A program made the position numbers and the translations under genes. A DNA stretch of 27,699 bases from an uncultured Clostridium sp. (GTDB taxonomy: Bacteria; Bacillota; Clostridia; TANB77; CAG-508). Under the pieces are notes generated by a model. That model made no database searches. It was given only the letters and a program-made list of their open reading frames with translations, and was not told where the DNA came from. Location: assembly GCA_905213875.1 (NCBI GenBank), contig CAJMJN010000021.1, positions 1 through 27,699 on the forward strand, written 5' to 3'. The stretch's first letter is position 1. Each line of letters starts with the position of its first letter. Shown here piece after piece: positions 15,562-22,456 of the stretch.

Positions 15562-15948
15562 ATGGAAAGCTATAAAGATGACAAACAAGAAATTTTAAAA
15601 GCATTAGGAAAAGGACTGTTAATTTCATTTATTATGACAATTTTAATACTATTAATTTTCTCAATTATTTTAACATTTACTAATATTAGTGAAAAAACGA
15701 TAGTACCTGTAATAATAATAAGTACAGCAATAAGTATATTAATTGGTAGTTCAATTTCAAATATAAGAATCAAGAAAAATGGTATTCTAAATGGAGCATT
15801 AATAGGAGGAGGATATATTTTAATATTGTATTTACTTTCAAGCATATTAAATGCAAGATTTAATTTAAATATTCAAAGTATAATAATGATATCTGTTGGA
15901 GTAGTGTTTGGAATACTAGGTGGAATAATAGGAGTTAATAAAAGATAG
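15562..15948 (+). CDS. Four-helix membrane protein, TIGR04086-like
   Basis: A 128-aa integral membrane protein with four predicted helices at about 17-39, 47-65, 76-95 and 106-125, a short basic link (RIKKNGILNG) between helices 2 and 3, and small-residue motifs (IGGGYI, GVVFGILGGIIG). Topology, length and the final glycine-rich helix resemble the TIGR04086 family of Firmicutes, whose function is unknown. The start at ATG 15562 is preferred over GTG 15553 because GAGGTG at 15550-15555 serves the ATG. It is followed by a hairpin terminator. Confidence 0.8.
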   Translation: MESYKDDKQEILKALGKGLLISFIMTILILLIFSIILTFTNISEKTIVPVIIISTAISILIGSSISNIRIKKNGILNGALIGGGYILILYLLSSILNARFNLNIQSIIMISVGVVFGILGGIIGVNKR

Positions 15949-15997
15949 AAAAAATCTATAAATGGTTAAGCAAAATTATACATTTTAAATAAGTAAT

Positions 15998-16033
15998 AAA
16001 AAGACTGAAAACATATATTTTTCAGCCTTTTTA
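15998..16033 (+). terminator. Terminator after the four-helix membrane protein
   Basis: The arms AAAAAGACTGAAAA and TTTTCAGCCTTTTT pair with a single A/C mismatch, and a T-rich end follows. Confidence 0.75.
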
Positions 16034-16099
16034 GTTTGTGAAAATTTTACATTTGTCATATTTTGTCGATGAAAAATTTGACAAAATACACATAAATAG

Positions 16100-16128
16100 T
16101 TGACAATAATTTAAAATGCTATTATAAT
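16100..16128 (+). promoter_or_regulatory. Perfect consensus sigma-A promoter of the surface-protein cluster
   Basis: TTGACA at 16100-16105 and TATAAT at 16123-16128 with 17-nt spacing match the consensus at all twelve positions. Transcription would start near 16135, giving a leader of about 140 nt. Confidence 0.9.
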
Positions 16129-16134
16129 GCAATT

Positions 16135-16262
16135 ACATTTTCATAATAATTCTATAATTTTTAATTATATCAAAAAGCCGATTAAAGGCAATTTTAGAAT
16201 CAGTATTTTAAAGTCTTAAAATCTAGAAAAAATCAAGAAACAACCAATTAAATATCTAATAG
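16135..16262 (+). promoter_or_regulatory. Long AT-rich structured 5' leader
   Basis: This is the rest of the 330-nt gap between 15948 and 16278. It holds three small hairpins: TATAATT/AATTATA, GCC-GATTAAA-GGC, and ATTTTAA-AGTC-TTAAAAT, the last flanked by TAGA/TCTA. I recognise no known riboswitch consensus. It may only set RNA stability. Confidence 0.35.
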
Positions 16263-16277
16263 AAAGGAGGCAACTTT

Positions 16278-16865
16278 TTGAGTAAAAAGAAAAAAGTTAT
16301 CATAGTTTCTAGCATATTAATAATAATGCTATTAGCTTTTATTGGAGGACAAGCATATGCTAAATATATTAGTCAAGTAAGAGGTAATGGTATAGCGGAA
16401 ATTGCAACATGGAGTTTTAAAGTAAATGGACAAAAAGAACAAGTGCAAGAAATAAAATTAGTTTCAACATATAATAGTGAAACACTTGTAAATAACAAGA
16501 TTGCTCCAGGTACAAGTGGAAGTTTTAATATCATAGTAGATGCAACAGGTTCAGAAGTAGGAATCAAATATAATATAAAATTTGCAGAAGAATCAAACAA
16601 ACCACAAAACCTAAAATTTGTATATGGTGGAAAAGAATATGATTCAATAAAACAACTTGGAGATGAATTATCTGGAACTATCGCAGCAAATGAAGAAGAC
16701 AAAACACGTACAATTAATGTTCAATGGAAATGGAACTATGAAACAGGAAGTAGTGCTGAACAAATAAATGCAAATGATATTATAGACACAAATGATGCGA
16801 TAAGTATTGCAAATTATACATTTCAAGTGATTGTAACAGGAACACAAGTAGAACCACAAGCATAA
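16278..16865 (+). CDS. Exported TasA/camelysin-like surface protein
   Basis: A 195-residue secreted protein. Its signal peptide has a basic start (MSKKKK), a hydrophobic core (~7-24) and an AYA cleavage motif at 26-28, followed by KYISQVRGNGIAEIATWSFKV, the N-terminal pattern of TasA/CalY (camelysin) biofilm fibre proteins. The beta-rich remainder includes VNNKIAPGTSGSFNI, VQWKWNYETG and YTFQVIVTG. It starts with TTG (16278), supported by AAAGGAGG at 16263-16270. Homologues are exported by SipW-type signal peptidases and form extracellular fibres; no sipW is in the window. First gene of a four-gene cluster and the probable major product, given its perfect promoter. The gene at 17516 is a diverged paralogue. 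Confidence 0.8.
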   Translation: MSKKKKVIIVSSILIIMLLAFIGGQAYAKYISQVRGNGIAEIATWSFKVNGQKEQVQEIKLVSTYNSETLVNNKIAPGTSGSFNIIVDATGSEVGIKYNIKFAEESNKPQNLKFVYGGKEYDSIKQLGDELSGTIAANEEDKTRTINVQWKWNYETGSSAEQINANDIIDTNDAISIANYTFQVIVTGTQVEPQA

Positions 16866-16891
16866 CAAATTTATAGAATTATGAAAATGAA

Positions 16892-16940
16892 AGCCTTTAT
16901 ACTGAGTAAGTAAAGGAGGCTAAAAAGTTTCCTTTACTTA
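16892..16940 (+). promoter_or_regulatory. Alternative hairpins between two surface-protein genes
   Basis: TAAGTAAAGGA (16907-16917) pairs perfectly with TCCTTTACTTA (16930-16940). The same central segment (GTAAAGGAGGCT) can instead pair with AGCCTTTAT/AC upstream (16892-16902). The two folds exclude each other and share a Shine-Dalgarno-like AAAGGAGG. There is no T run after the stem, so it is not an ordinary terminator; it may be a processing or translational control element. Confidence 0.4.
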
Positions 16941-16963
16941 TGAAATAAAAATGAGGAGGTTAT

Positions 16964-17464
16964 ATGAAAAATAAAGTAAAACAAAGAAAAAAACTAATTA
17001 TAATAATGATAATAGCATTAATAATAATTCTATTTTTTATTGGTTTTAGCTTTGGAAAAACATATTCAAAAACAGATATACAAGGAAGTTCAGAAATTGC
17101 AAAACCAATAATGAAAGTAGAAAATTCAAGTAAAATTAATATAACAAATCAAAATCAAGACGGAATATATGAATTTAAAATAAAAAATTTTGAAGATGAA
17201 AATAATATAACTAGTGTAGAAATGGAATATTATATTGAAATATTAACAGATATAAGTGATTTAATAGAAATAGAATTATATAAAAATGATCAATTAATAG
17301 AAATAGAAAATAATAGAACTAAAACATTTAATATGGCAAAAGACATAGAACAAGAAGATAAGTATAAAATAAAAATAAAATATAATGAAAAATCTAATAT
17401 CTCAATGGAAGATATAATACAAGAATTACAAATAAAAGTTCATTCTCAGCAAAAACAAAGTTAG
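16964..17464 (+). CDS. Membrane-anchored extracellular protein of the TasA-like cluster
   Basis: A 166-aa protein with a basic start and one hydrophobic segment (~11-31), followed by a beta-strand-rich acidic/Asn-rich domain (IMKVENSSKINITNQNQDGI; VEMEYYIEILT). No standard signal-peptidase site is seen, so it may remain anchored. The pattern of a helix, a Ser/Gly spacer and a beta-sandwich-like region is like that of its neighbours, but I see no clear sequence match to the 16278 gene. A GAGGAGG site precedes the ATG. Probably cotranscribed with its neighbours. Function unknown; an accessory fibre or anchor subunit is a reasonable guess. Confidence 0.7.
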   Translation: MKNKVKQRKKLIIIMIIALIIILFFIGFSFGKTYSKTDIQGSSEIAKPIMKVENSSKINITNQNQDGIYEFKIKNFEDENNITSVEMEYYIEILTDISDLIEIELYKNDQLIEIENNRTKTFNMAKDIEQEDKYKIKIKYNEKSNISMEDIIQELQIKVHSQQKQS

Positions 17465-17515
17465 TGTATAATTGATTTTTCCTAACCATGTTTAATTGGA
17501 AAGGAAGGCATTAAA

Positions 17516-18064
17516 ATGAAAAATTTAAAAGAAGATAGAAGAAAAATATTAACATTAATTTTAATATTTAGTGTAATACTAATTTTTATATATAAAATTG
17601 CACAGGACAAAAATTTAAATTCTCAACAAGACATAATTTTTTTCAAATTATTTAATTCAAATTATTCAAAAAAAGACGGTGAAAAATCCAAACAGTACAA
17701 AATAAACATAGATAAAGAAAACACATATTATAAAACAACATTAAGTTTATTGCAAACAGTAGATAAAACAACAATGGTAAATGAAAAAATTAAACCAGGT
17801 GTAAAAGGAAAATTTTATATTATATTAAGTTCAAATAAAAATTTAAAATATGAAATACAAATTTTAGACAAAAACATAAAACCTAAAAATTTTAATTTTA
17901 ATATAAAACAAGCAAAAGGATTAATTCTTTTAGGAGAAATCAAAAAAATACCAATAGAGTGGGAATGGATTTACGAAAGTGATGAAAATCAAGATATTCA
18001 AGATACAAAAGATGGAGAAAATTTAAGAAAATATGAATTTCAAATTTGTACAATTGGAAGTTAA
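17516..18064 (+). CDS. Paralogue of the TasA-like protein, membrane anchored
   Basis: A 182-aa protein with one N-terminal hydrophobic segment (~11-26). Its C-terminal two-thirds align by eye with the 16278 product: MVNEKIKPGVKGKFYIIL matches LVNNKIAPGTSGSFNIIV; NIKPKNFNF matches NKPQNLKF; IPIEWEWIYES matches INVQWKWNYET; DTKDGENLRKYEFQI matches DTNDAISIANYTFQV. This establishes an old duplication within the cluster. It lacks the AYAKY cleavage site, so it may be a membrane-held accessory or capping subunit. A GGAAGG site precedes the ATG. The next gene overlaps its 3' end only if its first in-frame ATG (18033) is used. Confidence 0.75.
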   Translation: MKNLKEDRRKILTLILIFSVILIFIYKIAQDKNLNSQQDIIFFKLFNSNYSKKDGEKSKQYKINIDKENTYYKTTLSLLQTVDKTTMVNEKIKPGVKGKFYIILSSNKNLKYEIQILDKNIKPKNFNFNIKQAKGLILLGEIKKIPIEWEWIYESDENQDIQDTKDGENLRKYEFQICTIGS

Positions 18065-18086
18065 AACAGAAAGGGATGAAATAAAA

Positions 18087-19133
18087 TTGAGAAAAGTAAC
18101 AGTCTTTTTTTGTGTTTTTATAGTAATAGTATTAATAAGTTTAAATTGCTATGCTAAATATGTAATAGAAAGTAACATAGAGGTTGCAACCATAAAAATA
18201 GATGGAGAAAGACCAATAATAGAATTGGTAGAAATAGAAAATAGTAATAATAAATATCCACAATATGCAAGTGAAAGACATACAATAAAAGCTAAAATAA
18301 AAGTAATAGAAAAAAATATACAAAGAAATAATTTTGATAAAAACCGCATAAAAATAATTGTTGGAGAAAACGCAATAGTTCCTCAAATATATCAAATAAG
18401 AAGAATACGCAAAGATAGTACAAGCATAACATATGAAATTACATTAAACAAAATATTAGGGGATGGAAGGTTAAAAATAAAAGTACCAGAAAATACTATT
18501 ATAGATATCGGAAATCAAACAAATGAAGAAATGTTATTTGATACAGGAATAAATATAGATAATACATCGCCAATAACCAGTTTTTACCAAAAACAGATTG
18601 ATGATGGAAAAATAAGAGCAGAAATAACCACAAGTGAAGAAGTACAGGAATTAAATGCATGGAATATAAATGAAAATAAAAATGTAATTACTAAAGATTT
18701 TGAATGTAATGTTACATATCCACTAAAAGTATATGATTATGCAGAAAACTATACAGAGTTAGTGGTAGGAATTACAAAAGCAACAAATATAATTATGAAA
18801 TATGGAGCAATTAGTGAGAATAAAAATTGGAGTTTTGGACAAGGTAACGGAGACACTGCAGGGAAAGAATCTATTATATACAATCCAAATAATAGAACAG
18901 AGGCAATTTCGTTTTATACAGCAGGGAATATCGAAGATGATTTTGTTCAACTTCAGGCATATGCACATACATATTGGGGTGAAGGAACAAAAGGAATATG
19001 CTATACATATGAAGTATGTTATAATTCAGGGTATAATCCTAGCTCAAGCGAATATTTTTCATTAAAAAATGGAAATATAATTAATTTAAATGGAAAATAT
19101 TCACTATTAATTGGGCGGAATGGCAATGAATAG
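18087..19133 (+). CDS. Exported surface protein of the TasA-like cluster, 5' part of a frameshifted gene
   Basis: I start it at TTG 18087, served by AAAGGGA at 18070-18076; the in-frame ATG at 18033 lies inside the previous gene and has no ribosome site. The N-terminus (MRKVTVFFCVFIVIVLISLN, then CYAKYVIESNIEVATIKIDG) is a signal peptide with a YAKY junction like the 16278 product. An Ig/cadherin-like adhesin region follows (KIKVIEKNIQRNNFDKNRIK, GDGRLKIKVPENTIID, NIDNTSPITSF), then an aromatic-rich C-terminal section. The frame stops at 19131-19133, but coding continues in another frame: removing one G from GGG at 19113-19115 gives IGGMAMNRKGN and continues to 19428, about 447 aa in total. 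Confidence 0.7.
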   Translation: MRKVTVFFCVFIVIVLISLNCYAKYVIESNIEVATIKIDGERPIIELVEIENSNNKYPQYASERHTIKAKIKVIEKNIQRNNFDKNRIKIIVGENAIVPQIYQIRRIRKDSTSITYEITLNKILGDGRLKIKVPENTIIDIGNQTNEEMLFDTGINIDNTSPITSFYQKQIDDGKIRAEITTSEEVQELNAWNINENKNVITKDFECNVTYPLKVYDYAENYTELVVGITKATNIIMKYGAISENKNWSFGQGNGDTAGKESIIYNPNNRTEAISFYTAGNIEDDFVQLQAYAHTYWGEGTKGICYTYEVCYNSGYNPSSSEYFSLKNGNIINLNGKYSLLIGRNGNE

Positions 19134-19428
19134 AAAAGGAAACAAGGGGAATACAAGCAATGGGATTCCAGAAGATATATCAAAACAACATCTTTTTGGA
19201 ATTAGTGCATTAAGAATGAAATTAAAAGATACAAGTTATTATTCTATTGTGTATCAAATATGGGTACAAAACCAAGGATGGTTGGAAGCAAAGTCAGATG
19301 ATATAGAAACAAAATATTCATATGATAGACCAATTGGTGGATATAGAGTATCTTTAATCCCTAAAACTGAAAAACAATATTTAATAGATTTTTGGAATAG
19401 AGACATAGGAAGTGATAATATAAAATAA
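19111..19428 (+). pseudogene. 3' part of the frameshifted surface-protein gene
   Basis: This frame continues the upstream protein after a one-base shift near 19113-19115. Its TTG/ATG candidates have no proper ribosome site, so independent translation is doubtful. The product GISALRMKLKDTSYYSIVYQ, then IWVQNQGWLEAKSDD and GGYRVSLIPKTE resembles one ChW-type repeat (Y-x-HVQN-x-GW...), a module of secreted clostridial proteins. A sequencing or assembly error, phase variation at the G run, or real decay could all explain the break. Confidence 0.6.
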
Positions 19429-19442
19429 ATTAATAAAAATAG

Positions 19443-19471
19443 TTGATATTTTTTCCATTTTAATATAAAAT
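19443..19471 (+). promoter_or_regulatory. Promoter of the HD-secD-secF operon
   Basis: TTGATA at 19443-19448 and TAAAAT at 19466-19471 have a 17-nt spacer, 30 nt before the HD-protein start codon. Confidence 0.65.
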
Positions 19472-19500
19472 CGTAGTTGATTAATTCAAAGGAGGACAAA

Positions 19501-20160
19501 ATGGTTACATTAGAATCAGTTCAAAAGAATACAGAAGTTGAAGCTTTGATATTAGGAGCACAAAAACAACTAGACGGATTGGGCTACACAGAACATAGTC
19601 ATAGGCATATATCAATAGTATCTAAAAGAGCAGGAGATATACTGGAAAAATTAGGTTATCCAGAAAGAACAGTTGAATTAGCTAGAATTGCAGGGTATTT
19701 ACATGATATAGGAAATTGCGTTAATAGAACAGATCATGCACATAGTGGAGCTATAATGGCGTTCAATATATTAAAAGATATGGGAATGCCTGTAGAAGAA
19801 AGAACAGAAATTATGATGGCAATAGGAAATCATGATGAGTCAACAGGAACAGCTGTTAGTGAAATATCAGCAGCATTAATATTAGCAGATAAGTCAGATG
19901 TTCATAGAAATAGGGTAACAAATACTAATTTATCTACTTTTGATATTCATGATAGAGTGAATTATGCAGTAACAAATGCACAATTAGATTTAAATAGTGA
20001 AGAAAGAAAAATTATTTTAAACTTAACTATTGATACTAAATTATGTCCAGTATTAGATTATTTTGAGATATTTATGAATAGAACAATGATGAGCAAATAT
20101 GCAGCTAAATATCTAAAAGTATGGTTTGAATTAGTAATAAATGGAACAAAGCTATTATAA
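19501..20160 (+). CDS. HD-domain phosphohydrolase-like protein
   Basis: A 219-aa cytoplasmic protein of the HD superfamily, metal-dependent phosphohydrolases often acting on nucleotides. Metal-binding motifs are visible: His34/His36 in HSHRHISIV, the HD doublet 68-69 in YLHDIGN, DHAHSGA, GNHDEST and the late Asp in ILADKSDVHRNR. The start is ATG 19501, served by AAAGGAGG at 19489-19496; the upstream in-frame ATG at 19477 has no ribosome site. It is the first gene of an operon with secD and secF (31-nt gap to secD). The substrate is unknown, and no link to protein export can be drawn beyond gene order. Confidence 0.88.
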   Translation: MVTLESVQKNTEVEALILGAQKQLDGLGYTEHSHRHISIVSKRAGDILEKLGYPERTVELARIAGYLHDIGNCVNRTDHAHSGAIMAFNILKDMGMPVEERTEIMMAIGNHDESTGTAVSEISAALILADKSDVHRNRVTNTNLSTFDIHDRVNYAVTNAQLDLNSEERKIILNLTIDTKLCPVLDYFEIFMNRTMMSKYAAKYLKVWFELVINGTKLL

Positions 20161-20191
20161 TAATCAATAACTTAAAAATGGAGGAAATATT

Positions 20192-21634
20192 ATGAAAAAA
20201 GTAAAAATGTTAACAATTGTATTTGCAATTATATTAGTAACTATAGTAGCAGTTTTAGGTATATATATTCCTAAACAAAACAGAATGGAAAATATAGTTA
20301 AAGAATATTCTTATGGAATGGACTTAAAAGGTGGTAGGGTTATAACATTAAAACCAGATACATCAAATAAAACAGTAATTAAAGATTCAGAAGGAAAACA
20401 AGTAGAAAATGCAACAAATTTATCTGATGAAGAACTAACAGCAAAAGGATATACAAAAGAAGAAGTTGCATATAACTCATCAGATGTATTAACAGAAGAA
20501 AATTATGAAAAATCAAAAAGAATATTAGAAGAAAGATTCAAAAGTTTAAATATAGAAAATTATGAAATTAGACTTGATAAACAAAGTGGAAATATGACGA
20601 TAACAATTCCAGAAAATGATTCTACAGACAATATTGTAAGTAATTTAGGAACTAAAGGAAAATTTGAAATAGTTGATAGTGATACAAATGAAGTATTAAT
20701 GAATAACGAAGATATCAAAAAATCAAATGTAATGTATGGATCAAATTCAAACTCAAAAACTGCAAGTTCATCTGGAACAATAGTATATTTAAATATTGAA
20801 TTTACAAAAGATGGTGCAAAAAAAATAGAAGATATTAGCGAAAAATATACAAATACAACAGGAAATACAACAAACACAGAAACAAATGAAGAGAATAATA
20901 GCACAACAACAGATAGTACAAGTTCAACAGCTAAAAAGATAACAATGAAAATAGATGATGAAACAATAATGAGTACATCATTTGACGAAACTTTAAAAAC
21001 AGGAAAATTACAATTATCAGTAGGAAGTAGTTCAACAGATACAAAAACAATTCAAGGTTATATTGCTCAAGCACAAAGTATGGCAACAGTATTAGATTCA
21101 GGAAATATGCCTGTAAAATATAGTGTTGATGAAAATCAATATGTATTATCAGATATAACAAAAAATGATATAAATACAGTATTTTATGTAATGAGTGGAA
21201 TTGTTGCAATAGCACTAATTGTACTAGTTATAAAATATAAAATGCAAGGATTACTTGGAGCGATTTCTTATATTGGATTAGTAGCAATATTCTCATTAAT
21301 ATTAAGATATACAAATGTAGTAATAACAATAGAAGGCATTGCAGGAATAGCAATAACATTAATAATGAGTTATATATTTATAAACAAATTGTTAGCTAAA
21401 TTAAAAGGAAAAGAATTAAATAAAACAATAATAAATAGTGCAATAAAAGAAACATATAAAGAGTTCTTTATAGCAATAATACCAATTATAATTGCAAGTA
21501 TAACATTCAGCTTTATTAGTTGGGAACCTATTAGTAGTTTTGGAATGGTAATGTTCTGGGGAATAGTTCTAATTGCTGCGTATAACATTTCTATAAGCAA
21601 TTTATTATTAAAATTAAAAGCAAGCAATAAATAA
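20192..21634 (+). CDS. secD: Protein translocase subunit SecD
   Basis: With SecF, uses the proton gradient to help pull proteins out of the SecYEG channel. The N-terminal helix (6-26) is followed by the SecD signature YGMDLKGGRVI (41-51), a large extracytoplasmic part (~50-325) with the P1-like EILEERFKSLNIENYEIRL-type fold and a Thr/Asn/Ser-rich low-complexity insert (~228-248), then five helices (~330-349, 353-372, 377-402, 420-440, 446-472). Total six helices, as expected. Length 480 aa is normal. The helical block has diverged (ordinary SecD motifs around helix 4 are hard to see), in line with the degenerate SecF that follows. A TGGAGGA site precedes the ATG. Confidence 0.88.
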   Translation: MKKVKMLTIVFAIILVTIVAVLGIYIPKQNRMENIVKEYSYGMDLKGGRVITLKPDTSNKTVIKDSEGKQVENATNLSDEELTAKGYTKEEVAYNSSDVLTEENYEKSKRILEERFKSLNIENYEIRLDKQSGNMTITIPENDSTDNIVSNLGTKGKFEIVDSDTNEVLMNNEDIKKSNVMYGSNSNSKTASSSGTIVYLNIEFTKDGAKKIEDISEKYTNTTGNTTNTETNEENNSTTTDSTSSTAKKITMKIDDETIMSTSFDETLKTGKLQLSVGSSSTDTKTIQGYIAQAQSMATVLDSGNMPVKYSVDENQYVLSDITKNDINTVFYVMSGIVAIALIVLVIKYKMQGLLGAISYIGLVAIFSLILRYTNVVITIEGIAGIAITLIMSYIFINKLLAKLKGKELNKTIINSAIKETYKEFFIAIIPIIIASITFSFISWEPISSFGMVMFWGIVLIAAYNISISNLLLKLKASNK

Positions 21635-21669
21635 GAATTAAATAAAACTAATAATGGGAGGAATTTATA

Positions 21670-22341
21670 ATGGATAAAATAAAAAATATAAATAATAAAA
21701 CAAAATTAATTTTTACATTAATGATATTAATAATCATAATAGGAATAGCAATTACAGCTACAATAGGATTGAATTTTGACTTAAAATATCAATCTGCACA
21801 AAAAATAGAATTATATATAAAAAAAGATTTTGAAATATCAGACATGCAAAAAATAGTAAATGAGGTTATGCCAAAAACTCAAACTATAATCCAAAAAGTA
21901 GAAGTTTATGAAGATACTGTATCAATAACAGCCAAAGAAATAACAGATGAACAAAAACAAGAAATAATAACAAAAATAAATGAAAAATATGAATTAGATT
22001 TATCAGCAGATAATATAGAAATAACTTCAGTACAAAATTTACAAGGAAGAGATATTGTAAAAAAATATATAATGCCAATTATAATAGCAACAATTATAAT
22101 ATTAATATATATGGTAATTAGATATAATAAATTAGGAAAAATGGCAACAATCTTAAAAACAATAGCTGTTTTAGCTTTAGTAGAATTGATGTTTTTAAGT
22201 GTTTTAGCAATAACAAGAATACCAGTATGTGAATTTACAATGCCAACAGCAGTAACTTTATATGTATTGACATTAATAATAATAACAACAACTTTTGAAA
22301 AACAGCTAGAAATTAAAAAACTAGAAGAAAACAAAAAATAA
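21670..22341 (+). CDS. secF: SecF-like translocase subunit, shortened and degenerate
   Basis: A 223-residue membrane protein placed directly after secD with a strong GGGAGGA site. It has an N-terminal helix (~12-32), a small extracytoplasmic domain (~45-128, DFEISDMQKIVNEVMPKTQ...) matching the P4-like region of SecF, and then only three more helices (~133-151, 161-181, 190-208), against six in total for typical SecF (~300 aa). The GxDFxGG signature is reduced to GLNFDLKYQS (33-42). The assignment rests on gene order and fold pattern. It may be a working minimal SecF or a decayed partner of SecD. Confidence 0.75.
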   Translation: MDKIKNINNKTKLIFTLMILIIIIGIAITATIGLNFDLKYQSAQKIELYIKKDFEISDMQKIVNEVMPKTQTIIQKVEVYEDTVSITAKEITDEQKQEIITKINEKYELDLSADNIEITSVQNLQGRDIVKKYIMPIIIATIIILIYMVIRYNKLGKMATILKTIAVLALVELMFLSVLAITRIPVCEFTMPTAVTLYVLTLIIITTTFEKQLEIKKLEENKK

Positions 22342-22342
22342 A

Positions 22343-22398
22343 GTTAAAACAAAAAATAAAGAATAGTAGAAATATTATTCTTTATTTTTTATTTTAAC
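22343..22398 (+). terminator. Terminator of the secD-secF operon
   Basis: The 23-nt arms 22343-22365 and 22376-22398 (TATTCTTTATTTTTT core on the right) pair with one mismatch. The stem is AT-rich with an internal T run. Confidence 0.75.
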
Positions 22399-22407
22399 TA
22401 CAAAATA

Positions 22408-22436
22408 TTGACTAAAACGTAAAAAAAGTATAAAAT
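22408..22436 (+). promoter_or_regulatory. Promoter of the lepA-rlmB operon
   Basis: TTGACT at 22408-22413 and TAAAAT at 22431-22436 with a 17-nt spacer, about 20 nt before the lepA start codon. Confidence 0.7.
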
Positions 22437-22456
22437 TTCTATATATTGGAGGTATT

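Noticed and set aside
18802..19065. 87-codon + strand ORF inside the large surface-protein gene
   Set aside because: It lies in an alternative frame fully within a frame with good coding character. It shares its frame with the 3' fragment but ends before it, and has no ribosome site.
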